Assembly (NCBI GenBank): GCA_019634025.1
Contig: JAHQWC010000001.1
Location: 1-34,703, forward strand
Origin: Vampirovibrio sp.
GTDB taxonomy: Bacteria; Cyanobacteriota; Vampirovibrionia; Vampirovibrionales; Vampirovibrionaceae
Direction of reading: 5' to 3'
DNA length: 34,703 bases
In this document: one piece after another, positions 16,501 through 23,689 of the stretch
Position numbering within the stretch: the stretch's first letter is position 1
Layout: the number at the start of each line of letters is the position of its first letter
The notes under the pieces: model-generated
Seen by the model: the letters and a program-made list of their open reading frames with translations, nothing else
Databases searched by the model: none
Told to the model about the DNA's origin: nothing
Position numbers and translations under genes: made by a program

Positions 16501-16779
16501 AAATTTCCCGCTCTCTTCCGCCAATTTCTGAGAATCGAGCCCGCACCGGGATTAGATCCAAAACTGCTGGAAACAGAATTGCAAAAGACGACACATACAC
16601 GGGAATTATTGAATCGTGGCCCCGATGAAAAAGCTCCAGACGGCGGGCCTATTCTTACCATCCGACCGGTAGACCGTGTGGAACAGGCATGGGAAATCGC
16701 CCTGGAAAAAGAACCTCTTCCAGAGTTGGGTGAACTCTACAAACGCCCAACCCAAAAAGCCGCTTCCGCCAAAGCTTAA
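13537..16779 (+). CDS. Lon-type AAA+ serine protease with atypical ~500-residue N-terminus
   Basis: 1080 aa from ATG 13537 (GAGGG 4 bp upstream; the track's GTG 13492 adds 15 residues). The C-terminal half is clearly Lon: linker MILRRMETILDLPW (~490), NDEFYGMENI, Walker A GPPGVGKT at 564-571, sensor-adjacent LGGLQDPHELRGHRSTYIG, Walker B with D631-E632, and a protease domain whose dyad is Ser922 (DGPSAGG) and Lys963 (GGLKEKLAA), 41 residues apart versus 43 in E. coli Lon. The first ~480 residues are not a Lon N domain: a Ser/Gln-rich start, a helical piece, a Pro-rich tract (~190-225), an amphipathic/hydrophobic helix (~227-261, WRLLTLPIRLAVNLLKSLVRL), another Pro/Ser linker and a helical region. 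E. coli Lon is 784 aa. Substrate choice is probably altered; membrane contact is possible. Confidence 0.9.
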   Translation: MVYRVQSNVLPPGISYAHPAPSSVRFGQTNPSQNQKPDNVSSRAVDKAELNTANRSAFFQKLPQPLQQLVIQTATHSGVPVIGIPEFINQAVDLALDYNVRAQQAVKTSNSQSIEDRTTFHTQDLGQFAQHVLLPFYPFPVAGMPKKLSGINQQQVNTAKLVYLQRKHNTLTQLKQALSQNQNTPETATLSTTKNQPPPSSAGAVSPSAPLSQPAQQPSQPPPAANFVQKIVQDVWRLLTLPIRLAVNLLKSLVRLTGLQKSIPQQSANLHQSASTPPQSTAVSPDLPSAQPSSSTPTIKLDKPLTRLLQKFVAVNDVTPFETLQADNVDQKTGQLHPYNKASWVLNTLLDKPDQVSAPEKASAGLQAVSNVLKRAKTQFVTTSVHHDISMMLKHLSRNNMTLDPSGKNGNAAPHPLKVQQDFFSLQAQHLAREKDAHESGQVELKTLNDKFQEILAQKQAGESFITDKDLEKLQRSLKRLDNISPLNPERDMILRRMETILDLPWSYPPLRQVDPRAVEKTINDEFYGMENIAKLVADVATAEFHRTQQGVREGKGRILCFVGPPGVGKTAVGRAIAKATGRKFADVSLGGLQDPHELRGHRSTYIGSMEGKIMEAVKEAGTNNLVLQLDELDKMGDSGWRGNPYHALLRALDPAVNHSFRDDYLDINYNLSPIMFITTANDVAKLRDNYPALYDRMEVVEMPGYIEAEKRLIIDKHLIPEARQTNGLKESEFDLTDDAKNMLIKEYASGSGVRGEERHLTKLARRQARQITQAKLENKPYTLQAFTRENILETLDPPRPNEIVENKKFNQLGIANALSGSGRGDIFQTQMMLEREPISTLEPTQLEIAAQTGLLTEMTDKSLRRAFHYVKGNVFHPDESHRKAFRDGWGINIFDDDSDDKATYKVVFGPKRGESTVDGPSAGGLLSTQVMSLLTRRPVRADIGMTGTISFTGKLDVIGGLKEKLAACHRDGLFEVIVPLNNLRDIDKFPALFRQFLRIEPAPGLDPKLLETELQKTTHTRELLNRGPDEKAPDGGPILTIRPVDRVEQAWEIALEKEPLPELGELYKRPTQKAASAKA

Positions 16780-16793
16780 ACAGACACAATTAG

Positions 16794-17369
16794 CTAATCA
16801 TCATCCGCCCGGATCATGCCCTCTTGCACCCGGGTCTTGGTGGGTGTATCCATGCTTTTGGCAAACAGCTTGGCAATCAGGGTTTTGCCTTCTTCTCCGC
16901 CTTCCTTAAAGCTGGTGTCGAAAATCCGCTTCACATCCTTCATCACGTATTCCTGGCCCTGGTTCTCACACACATCCAGGTATAGCTGCACCAGATGGAC
17001 AGATTCGTGAATTTTAAAGCTTAGGGCTGTACGGGCAACCCGGTTAAGGGAGTAAAAATTCTTAAACGCTTTTTGCAGCAGTGGGTTTCCGTCATACCAT
17101 CGCCGCTGGTCTTTGCTGGTCATCACGGCAATCAAGGCGCCGGCAGAAACATCTTTGATGGAGCCAGAAAGTTTTTGCTGCGACCGAATCTTGTCGGCAA
17201 TACCGATAATCAGCTGGCCAACAACCGTTTGCAGCGCAGAATCCATAAGCGCCATCCGCTCAATAATCTCGGTGCATTTAGGTTCTTCATCGTAGTGACG
17301 GCGGGTATGGCGCCGCTCAAATTCTTCCGTCATCCGCCGGGGCTTTCTGTTGAACGTTCTGTCTACCAT
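16794..17369 (-). CDS. Hypothetical helical protein
   Basis: 191 aa from ATG 17369; the track begins two codons earlier at a TTG. Not recognised. The first ~30 residues are strongly basic (MVDRTFNRKPRRMTEEFERRHTRRHY), the rest looks like a soluble all-helical domain: ECTEIIERMALMDSALQTVVGQ-like helix near 35-55, FKIHESVHLVQLYLDVCENQG around 118-140, and an ending rich in Lys/Thr (AKSMDTPTKTRVQEGMIRADDD). No signal peptide or membrane helix. It converges on the lon-like gene with 14 bp between stops and lies downstream of folD on the same strand, with a 153-bp gap. A nucleic-acid or protein-binding role for the basic N-terminus would be a guess. Confidence 0.7.
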   Translation of the reverse strand: MVDRTFNRKPRRMTEEFERRHTRRHYDEEPKCTEIIERMALMDSALQTVVGQLIIGIADKIRSQQKLSGSIKDVSAGALIAVMTSKDQRRWYDGNPLLQKAFKNFYSLNRVARTALSFKIHESVHLVQLYLDVCENQGQEYVMKDVKRIFDTSFKEGGEEGKTLIAKLFAKSMDTPTKTRVQEGMIRADDD

Positions 17370-17528
17370 TATCAAAGAATCTAGGAAAAAAGCCAGTGCT
17401 TACAATAAATCATTACTTTGGGGAAATGGAATACCCAGAAAGCCGCCTAAATCCATGCGATAAAACACTAATAACCACCTCGCGTTCCAAAAGTCAGATT
17501 TTATCAATTGAGGCGTTATGGAAAAACG

Positions 17529-18404
17529 TTATTGTCCAGCAGCTTTATACAAGGACAATGTATTGCGCATGAGAAGGGCAATGGTCATAGGGCCTACACC
17601 ACCCGGCACCGGGGTGATGTAACCGACTTTTTCCTTCACGGCTTCAAAATCTACATCCCCCACCAGCTTGCCGTCTACCCGGTTAATGCCCACATCAATG
17701 ACGGCGGCGCCTTCTTTGACATGATCCGCCCCAATCAACCGGGGAATTCCCACGGCTGCTACCAAAATATCCGCCTGGCGGCACACAGCAGCCAAATCTT
17801 GAGTTCTGCTATGGCAAACCGTTACTGTGGCGTTCTCTTGCAGTAGCAACAAGCCCACCGGCTTACCAACGATGTTGGATCGCCCCACCACGACTGCATG
17901 CTGACCGGCAATAGGAATTTGATAAGCATGCAGCATATGCATTACTCCTGCAGGCGTACAAGGTAAAGCTGGCGGTAAGTCACCAGAGAGTAACCGCCCT
18001 TGGTTTACCGGATGAAACCCATCTACATCCTTCTCTGGAGAAATTACAGAGAGGATATCCAGGGTATTCATATGTTTTGGCAATGGTAGCTGAACCAGAA
18101 TCCCGTGGACTGACACATCTTTATTCAAATCAAGGATTTCGCGCTCCAAGTCCACCTGAGGCGTTGTTGCATCCAGCCATCGGACTTCTGAGTGCATGCC
18201 CAATTCTTGCGCCACCTTGGCCTTACGTTTCACATAGACTTGGCTTGCCGGATCCTCACCCACAATTACGACCACCAACTTAGGCCGGTGTTGTTCCGGT
18301 AGCACCTGAATTTCCTGCTTGAGGTCAGCCAACAACACTTGAGAAGTCTGTTTCCCGTCCAGAATTACAGAGGGTTTCACCATATCAGCCAAATCCGTCA
18401 CCAT
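17529..18404 (-). CDS. folD: Bifunctional methylenetetrahydrofolate dehydrogenase/cyclohydrolase FolD
   Basis: 291 aa from ATG 18404, which has GGAAG just upstream; the track's TTG start adds 8 residues. Catalyses NADP-linked oxidation of 5,10-methylene-THF to methenyl-THF and its hydrolysis to 10-formyl-THF, supplying one-carbon units for purines and fMet-tRNA. All signatures are present: catalytic Lys61 in YVKRK after GEDPASQVY, GILVQLPLPKHM, DVDGFHPVNQGRL, PCTPAGVMHML, the Rossmann-type VVVGRSNIVGKPVG, DILVAAVGIP, and the closing PVPGGVGPMTIALLM. Length is normal (~285 aa). It lies 55 bp downstream of the symporter gene on the same strand and is probably co-transcribed with it, although the two have no obvious metabolic link. 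Confidence 0.96.
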   Translation of the reverse strand: MVTDLADMVKPSVILDGKQTSQVLLADLKQEIQVLPEQHRPKLVVVIVGEDPASQVYVKRKAKVAQELGMHSEVRWLDATTPQVDLEREILDLNKDVSVHGILVQLPLPKHMNTLDILSVISPEKDVDGFHPVNQGRLLSGDLPPALPCTPAGVMHMLHAYQIPIAGQHAVVVGRSNIVGKPVGLLLLQENATVTVCHSRTQDLAAVCRQADILVAAVGIPRLIGADHVKEGAAVIDVGINRVDGKLVGDVDFEAVKEKVGYITPVPGGVGPMTIALLMRNTLSLYKAAGQ

Positions 18405-18459
18405 CAAAAAGCTTCCAACAGCCAACAATACACTCTATTCTAGAGGGTTTTAACAAACC

Positions 18460-19782
18460 CTAGGCAGGCAAAGGCATTGCTTCAGAAACGTCATCCGTTT
18501 CCTCATCCGGCACAAAGGCCAGCATCTTCTCATCATCCAAGATACCTTCCCATCTCGCAACCACTGCCGTGGCCAAGCAGTTACCCACCAGATTGACAGA
18601 GGTGCGGCCCATATCCAAAACGTGGTCGATTCCCAAAATGACGGCAATTCCTTCCAGTGGCAATCCAAACGCCGTACACAGCCCGGCCAAAATCACCAAA
18701 GATGCCCGAGGAACCGCTGCAATCCCTTTACTGGTAATCATCAATGTCAGCATCATCAGTAACTGCTGCTGAATCGGCATGTCAATCCCGGCCATCTGAG
18801 CAATAAACAAAGAGGCTAAAGCAAGGTATAGGGTGCTGCCGTCCAGGTTAAAACTGTAGCCAGTGGGCAACACAAACCCAACAACACTTTTGGGGACCCC
18901 AAATTTTTCCATGTTCTCCATGGCTTTAGGAAACGCTGCTTCACTACTGGCAGTAGAGAAGGCTAACACGAACGGCTCTTTGACGGCCTGTAAAAACTTG
19001 AATATCGGAATCCGAACCACCCAACAGACGGTAAATAGCACCACGCCCATGAAAATAATCAGGGCCAGGTACAAGGAACTGACTAATTTGGCATAAACCA
19101 ATAGCACACTAAGTCCGTTTTTGCCCACCGTAGCTGCAATGGCAGCCATAACACCCATGGGGGCAAATACCATAACAAAGCCCACAAATTTCAGCATGAC
19201 ATCAGCCAAGCTTTCCAGGCCTTGAAGCACCGGCTTACCGGCATCTCCGGCAGCAGAGAGCGCCAGAGCGAAGAATACTGAGAAAACAACCAGTTGTAGA
19301 ATTTCTCCTCGCGCCATGGCATCTACCACGCTGGTCGGGAACATGTTGACCAAGGTATCCCAAAAGCTGTGACCCGCTACATGATGGGCATTTTCGGTAA
19401 TCTGACTCAATTCCGAGACATTACCGGCGCCCAAATCAATTGGGATTCCCATACCAGGCTGAGTGAGGTTTGCCACCAACAGCCCGACAAACAAGGCGAA
19501 AATCGTGGCGACGGTAAAGTAACCAATGGTCTTGGCACCCATCCGGCCTAACGTTTTATGGCTTCCAGTTCCGGCAATACCGACCACCAAAGTGGCAAAC
19601 AGTAAGGGGGCAATCAACATCTTGATCATCCGCAAGAAAATCACGGCAAGAGGCTTAATCTCCATGCCCAGCGCCGGGAAAACGGCGCCAATGGCAATCC
19701 CAATCACCAGTCCGGCAAACACCTGGACGGTGAGGGAGGGCTTTTTCAACTTGGAAAATAACTGTTTGGCTTGTGAAATCAT
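18460..19782 (-). CDS. Dicarboxylate/amino acid:cation symporter (DAACS family)
   Basis: 440 aa, matching the GltP/DctA family (SLC1-like, ~420-440 aa). The N-terminal scaffold helices begin KPSLTVQVFAGLVIGIAIG. The transport core shows HP1 with FSTASSEAAFPKAME, the TM7 sodium/substrate motif NLDGSTLY (NMDGT-type), HP2 with ITSKGIAAVPRASLVILAG, and TM8 DMGRTSVNLVGN. The Arg-Thr pair in TM8 is the position that binds the substrate side-chain carboxylate in GltPh. Such carriers take up aspartate, glutamate or C4-dicarboxylates with Na+ or H+. The Asn at the end of the TM8 motif (Asp in glutamate transporters) resembles DctA-type members, so the substrate is left open. It heads a minus-strand unit with folD; 461 bp of non-coding DNA precede it. 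Confidence 0.92.
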   Translation of the reverse strand: MISQAKQLFSKLKKPSLTVQVFAGLVIGIAIGAVFPALGMEIKPLAVIFLRMIKMLIAPLLFATLVVGIAGTGSHKTLGRMGAKTIGYFTVATIFALFVGLLVANLTQPGMGIPIDLGAGNVSELSQITENAHHVAGHSFWDTLVNMFPTSVVDAMARGEILQLVVFSVFFALALSAAGDAGKPVLQGLESLADVMLKFVGFVMVFAPMGVMAAIAATVGKNGLSVLLVYAKLVSSLYLALIIFMGVVLFTVCWVVRIPIFKFLQAVKEPFVLAFSTASSEAAFPKAMENMEKFGVPKSVVGFVLPTGYSFNLDGSTLYLALASLFIAQMAGIDMPIQQQLLMMLTLMITSKGIAAVPRASLVILAGLCTAFGLPLEGIAVILGIDHVLDMGRTSVNLVGNCLATAVVARWEGILDDEKMLAFVPDEETDDVSEAMPLPA

Positions 19783-20243
19783 CTATCCGACCTATAGCTT
19801 TGGATCAACAGGTACAACTGCTTACAATAACACCCAACCATAGCAAAAAGTTGATAGTGGAAAAAGAAAATCTTTACATTACAGAGGAAGGAAGAAAGAG
19901 CGTTCGGTTAGCATATGCCTTCACAGGTAGCTTAAGAAAGCTTCGACATTCGATAAATTCTAAAAAATCTGAATGGCTCAAGAGAACTCGTTTATATCAA
20001 GCCATCGTATGAACCCTTCATCATATTTTTCAATCAAATTATGCAGATCAGTTCAAGATTTTAATAATTCAGTCGACCACATTGTGTAGGACGGAACGTA
20101 TTACCACCTCCCACTTCCTCCATGGCATTTGCACACTACTTTCAGACCGCACTTAATAAAGTGCAAAAGTATACATGTGTATTTGCAAATTCCCTTATTC
20201 CGTTGCCGCTTAATCTGTCGGTATTGATTGAAGGAGCCAAGCC
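19783..20243. other. 461-bp divergent intergenic region without a convincing gene
   Basis: It separates the minus-strand symporter from the plus-strand acidic protein. The only ORF in the track (19773-20012) overlaps the symporter start, has no ribosome-binding site and has unremarkable composition, so I reject it. Base composition is AT-rich, as expected for two divergent promoters. A perfect palindrome (20149-20164) lies near the right side, followed by a dyad-like GTATACATGTGTAT. A strong Shine-Dalgarno (AAGGAG) marks the right boundary. Confidence 0.6.
20149..20164. promoter_or_regulatory. Palindrome GCACTT-AATA-AAGTGC upstream of the acidic protein
   Basis: A perfect inverted repeat with 6-bp arms and a 4-bp spacer, 80 bp before the GTG start of the acidic-protein gene. 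No U-tract on either strand, so a terminator is unlikely. Position and symmetry fit an operator. Confidence 0.4.
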
Positions 20244-22100
20244 GTGAAGCTCTGGTCATTATTCAAGCGCGATAAAAAAGAAGAAAAAGGAAAAACCCAA
20301 GCAAAGGGTTCCAAGCGGTCCAAAGGCGGCCCGTTGTTTGGTGGCTGGGTAGCAAACGACTCTGATCATGAAAGTATTTCGGACGGACAGACAGATGTTC
20401 TATTAGACACTGCTTCTTCCCCCTTCCCGGACAGTGCTCATTCTGACGCTTCACTGACACTGGATGATATGAACTTTGACCCAGAGGCACACAATAATGC
20501 CAATGGCCCCGACATGGACGAAGTCGAGCTGGAAGCTCTGCTCTCGATGGATAGCCTTCCTCCAATTGAGGGTAACCACTCTGAAGTTAGTGAGGTAGAG
20601 GACCACACACTTAATTCTACAGATTTAGAGCTAGATACAGGAATGAACTTATCTGGCGACGCTAATACAACAGTAAATATGACACCAGGTATATCTGAGG
20701 AAATACCCTCAATATCGGAGACCTCTTTTGACCTGACTGACTCTCTACAAGAGTTAACGATGTCCGATGATAGCGATATATCCTCGGATCCCTTAGCAGA
20801 CCTGGGATTTTCAAACCAATCAGACTCCCAGGAATTATTCGACCAAACGCTACTTGATCAAGATCCTTTTGATCTGGCTGCTACGGCCAGTGACTCGCCT
20901 TCAGAGAGCGCATCCGAAATGTCTCTAGAGCTTTCATCGCCCGAAGAAAGCTCAATGATAGAGTTATCGGATCCAACTGCTACTACACAAGAGTTTCCAG
21001 AAGTTTCCGGCATTGACGATCTATACCCACCGACAGCAACAACCGACGCACCTGAAGTCCAATCTTCACTTCTTCAAGAAACCGAAGATGCTGAACTTGC
21101 TCTAGAAGCACCGGATCTCGATGTATTCGAACCGCCTGAACCAGAAAATAGTTTGGGAATGAGCTTAGAAATGGATTTGGCTCAGACCCTAGAAGATAAC
21201 GAAGATAATAGTGAAGGCGATAACATTTTCAATCTGGTTGACGAAGAGCTTTTTGAAGAGTCACCTCAAGAAGAACTGGTAACAAAGCTTGTTGAAGAGG
21301 CAAATATATCACCAGCCATAACATCAGATACAAATGATAATTTTGCGGGATCAATAGAACATCCTGATGCTGATAATCCAGACACCACTTTGGATTTAAC
21401 TTCGACTACATCAGATGATGAGACTCCCCTTGAATTGTCAACGAATGCTGAGGCAGATACCGAAGTAGAATCCTTTAACCTGATTCTGGAAGATGGTGTA
21501 ACAGACACTGCAGAAGAAGATTTGTCAGATCTCTACCCTGATGAGACCTTACTGGCAGTTGATCCCGACGGTATGTCACAAACGGAAGAGGATCTAGAAA
21601 GCACCGATCAGATTGAACCTTTACCTTTAACCGAAACAGCCTCTATAGAAGAAGCCGAAGACTATGCTCCTCCCTCTCAAGAACTTAACGAGCTGATGGA
21701 AGCCGCTATGTCTTCTATGGACTCACAGGCTCCTATTGACCCGCAAGAAGTCGCTGTCGAATATGAGAATCTATCTGCCGCAATCGTACTGGAAGAAGAA
21801 AGCGACAATGAAGACAAACCGCTGTTCATCGAAGACTCAGAGCCAGATATAGAGACAGTGACAGAAATCAACCCAACAGTCGATGAACCGGTTTCTGCAC
21901 CTACATTGCAACCTGTTGCCCAAGATATACCTATCAGCAGTCCGGCACCAAAGGATATGGCTGCCAAGAAAACAGTTTCCCTGGCAGATTCCATGATCGA
22001 TTTTGAGATCAACATTATTTTGAATGACGCTCGGTTCGTGAATGACAGCATCAACCATCTGGTTAACCGGTATTTTGAGGTTAACCAAGGCGAAACTTAA
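20244..22100 (+). CDS. Very acidic, charge-segregated, largely disordered protein
   Basis: 618 aa, unrecognised. GTG start with AAGGAG 9 bp upstream, so translation is well supported. The first 27 residues are strongly basic (KLWSLFKRDKKEEKGK and more). Between Lys27 and Lys348 there is not one Lys or Arg, and only Lys348 occurs before Lys525. This middle is Asp/Glu/Ser/Thr/Leu-rich with loose repeats such as DLxDL, SLELSSPEE and LDLTS, and has no Cys. The last ~45 residues differ: KKTVSLADSMIDFEINIILN followed by DARFVNDSINHLVNRYFEV looks like a small folded helical module. No signal peptide or membrane helix. Candidate roles are cation binding, condensate or scaffold formation, or electrostatic docking; none is shown by sequence. 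Confidence 0.8.
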   Translation: MKLWSLFKRDKKEEKGKTQAKGSKRSKGGPLFGGWVANDSDHESISDGQTDVLLDTASSPFPDSAHSDASLTLDDMNFDPEAHNNANGPDMDEVELEALLSMDSLPPIEGNHSEVSEVEDHTLNSTDLELDTGMNLSGDANTTVNMTPGISEEIPSISETSFDLTDSLQELTMSDDSDISSDPLADLGFSNQSDSQELFDQTLLDQDPFDLAATASDSPSESASEMSLELSSPEESSMIELSDPTATTQEFPEVSGIDDLYPPTATTDAPEVQSSLLQETEDAELALEAPDLDVFEPPEPENSLGMSLEMDLAQTLEDNEDNSEGDNIFNLVDEELFEESPQEELVTKLVEEANISPAITSDTNDNFAGSIEHPDADNPDTTLDLTSTTSDDETPLELSTNAEADTEVESFNLILEDGVTDTAEEDLSDLYPDETLLAVDPDGMSQTEEDLESTDQIEPLPLTETASIEEAEDYAPPSQELNELMEAAMSSMDSQAPIDPQEVAVEYENLSAAIVLEEESDNEDKPLFIEDSEPDIETVTEINPTVDEPVSAPTLQPVAQDIPISSPAPKDMAAKKTVSLADSMIDFEINIILNDARFVNDSINHLVNRYFEVNQGET

Positions 22101-22192
22101 CCGCTACGATATTGATTCAAGTATAATAACCAGAGCTTTTCTAATATGGTTCACCTGTTCAAAAAGCTGTAAAAGTCAGCCTGTCTATAAGG

Positions 22193-22591
22193 ATGTCCGA
22201 TCCCATGACCGTTGCCACCCCGGAACAACAAACCTTTCCTCCCATAGAAGTATGGGAAAACAAGCACTCGGATCGGGACTATACCATTACCATTTCGGTC
22301 CCGGAATACACTGCTGTTTGTCCGATGACGGGCTTGCCGGACTTTGGCACAATCCAAATTGAATATATTCCGGACAAAACCTGTATCGAGCTAAAAGCAT
22401 TTAAATATTACATCCTGGCTTACCGGAACTGCGGTATTTTTTATGAAAACGCCGTCAATAAAATCCTAACAGACATTGTAAAAGCCTGTAATCCAAGATA
22501 CTTAAACGTAACTGGTAATTTCACTTCCCGTGGCGGCATCAGCACCAGTGTAGAAGTCGAGCATTATCAGCCTCAGTATCAGGTAGGTTAG
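22193..22591 (+). CDS. queF: NADPH-dependent 7-cyano-7-deazaguanine reductase QueF
   Basis: 132 aa, the short single-domain (YkvM-like) QueF form. It reduces preQ0 to preQ1 in queuosine tRNA modification. Visible hallmarks are the catalytic Cys43 in YTAVCPMTGLPDFG (with Asp50 as the general acid), the QueF family signature ELKAFKYYILAYRNCGIFYE, starting at Glu66 and including the NADPH-binding region, and the late SRGGIS block. ATG 22193 lacks a ribosome-binding site; ATG 22205 (128 aa) has AAGGA about 11 bp upstream and may be the real start. No preQ1 riboswitch could be discerned in the 92-bp upstream gap. Other que genes are not in the window. It converges with the ArgZ-like gene, stops 12 bp apart. 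Confidence 0.95.
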   Translation: MSDPMTVATPEQQTFPPIEVWENKHSDRDYTITISVPEYTAVCPMTGLPDFGTIQIEYIPDKTCIELKAFKYYILAYRNCGIFYENAVNKILTDIVKACNPRYLNVTGNFTSRGGISTSVEVEHYQPQYQVG

Positions 22592-22603
22592 CCGTTCCGT
22601 TTC

Positions 22604-23689
22604 TTATCCAATTCTTAGCGTCAAGCATTTGGCAGATCCGCCGGATTTGATGAACTCGCTCATATCTACGGGAACAACCTGAAACCCTTTGGCTTTCAGC
22701 TCCTCTTCAAGCCTTGGAGAGCCTTGATTCAAGACAATAGTATCGTTCACATTCACGGCATTACAGGCAAACCGGGCTGCCTCTTCAGCAGTGACAGGAA
22801 CACGCTTATTTTCCGGCACTTGAGATTCAATGACCGCTAAGCCATATGGATCAAAAGCACCGGGGTAATAGATTAAATGACCATCAGAGAGGGGGCAAAG
22901 GCATACATCGATGTGATAGAAACTGGGGTTCACTAACTCCATCGAGAGAACCGGCAATCCGGTTTGAGCCGTAATAAAGCCGTGAGAAGCAATATCGGTG
23001 CGGGTTTTATACCCGGCAAACACTAGACTTTCCCATATCAGGGCATCCCCTGCCCCTTCAAAAACAATGCCCTTAGGCAAGACAAACGTATCAAACCCAT
23101 GAGCCTCAAACCAGTGTTGATCATGAATCTCTTCTCCCTGACGTTCAGGGAATTTATACCGTGCAATAACGGCCTTATTGCCGTAGACAAAGGCCGCATT
23201 GGCCGTAAATACTAGATCTGGGAGACCTTCTACTGGGTCCATACAGTAGATTTGAGCGCCTGCCTGTTTCGTCAACGCTTGATATAAGGCATCCCACTGG
23301 AACTTTGCTTTCTCAACATCTACCCCACCGGCAGAAGGATTCTCGCTCATCCAGGGGTTAATGGCATAGGCTACCGTGAAGTGATCCGGAGGGCACATCA
23401 AAATTTTAGGCGTACCAGGAGATCCCAAGGGAGATTTACCCGGAGTCGTTAATGTTTTCGTCAATTCCCCAGATTGGTAGGGTTTGATCCGATCCAGGAT
23501 AACCTTCAAAACCTTTTCCGCAGGGGCTTCAATCGTCAGTTGAACCAGGGAAAAATCCTGCTTTTGTGACCCAATTTGAATGTCGTCCAGGGTATATTCC
23601 CCCCCGGCAGCATTGATGACATCCAATACCTTAGCCAAAGTCAAAGAATCAATGAGATGACCGGTCAGTTCAATTTGTTGGGAAATCAT
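22604..23689 (-). CDS. ArgZ-like guanidino-group-modifying enzyme with N-terminal LOR/SDH-type domain
   Basis: 361 aa. Residues ~1-80 (QIELTGHLIDSLTLAKVLDVI, IQIGSQKQDFSLVQLTIEAP) match the small N-terminal domain of the LOR/SDH (TIGR00300) family. From ~95 the protein is an amidinotransferase/deiminase fold: KILMCPPDHFTVAYAINPWM, DLVFTANAAFVYGN, the KGIVFEGAGDAL block, YHIDVCLCPLSDGHLIYY with a probable catalytic His, and catalytic Cys355 in SGGSAKCLTLRI. This closely resembles cyanobacterial arginine dihydrolase ArgZ/AgrE, which converts arginine to ornithine, CO2 and two ammonia. In those ~700-aa enzymes, as I recall them, the dihydrolase domain comes first and LOR/SDH domains follow; here the order is reversed and the large dehydrogenase part is missing. 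Arginine dihydrolase activity is likely but not certain. Confidence 0.85.
   Translation of the reverse strand: MISQQIELTGHLIDSLTLAKVLDVINAAGGEYTLDDIQIGSQKQDFSLVQLTIEAPAEKVLKVILDRIKPYQSGELTKTLTTPGKSPLGSPGTPKILMCPPDHFTVAYAINPWMSENPSAGGVDVEKAKFQWDALYQALTKQAGAQIYCMDPVEGLPDLVFTANAAFVYGNKAVIARYKFPERQGEEIHDQHWFEAHGFDTFVLPKGIVFEGAGDALIWESLVFAGYKTRTDIASHGFITAQTGLPVLSMELVNPSFYHIDVCLCPLSDGHLIYYPGAFDPYGLAVIESQVPENKRVPVTAEEAARFACNAVNVNDTIVLNQGSPRLEEELKAKGFQVVPVDMSEFIKSGGSAKCLTLRIG

Noticed and set aside
19773-20012. 79-aa ORF between the symporter and the acidic protein
   Set aside because: It overlaps the symporter start antisense, has no Shine-Dalgarno and no recognisable features.
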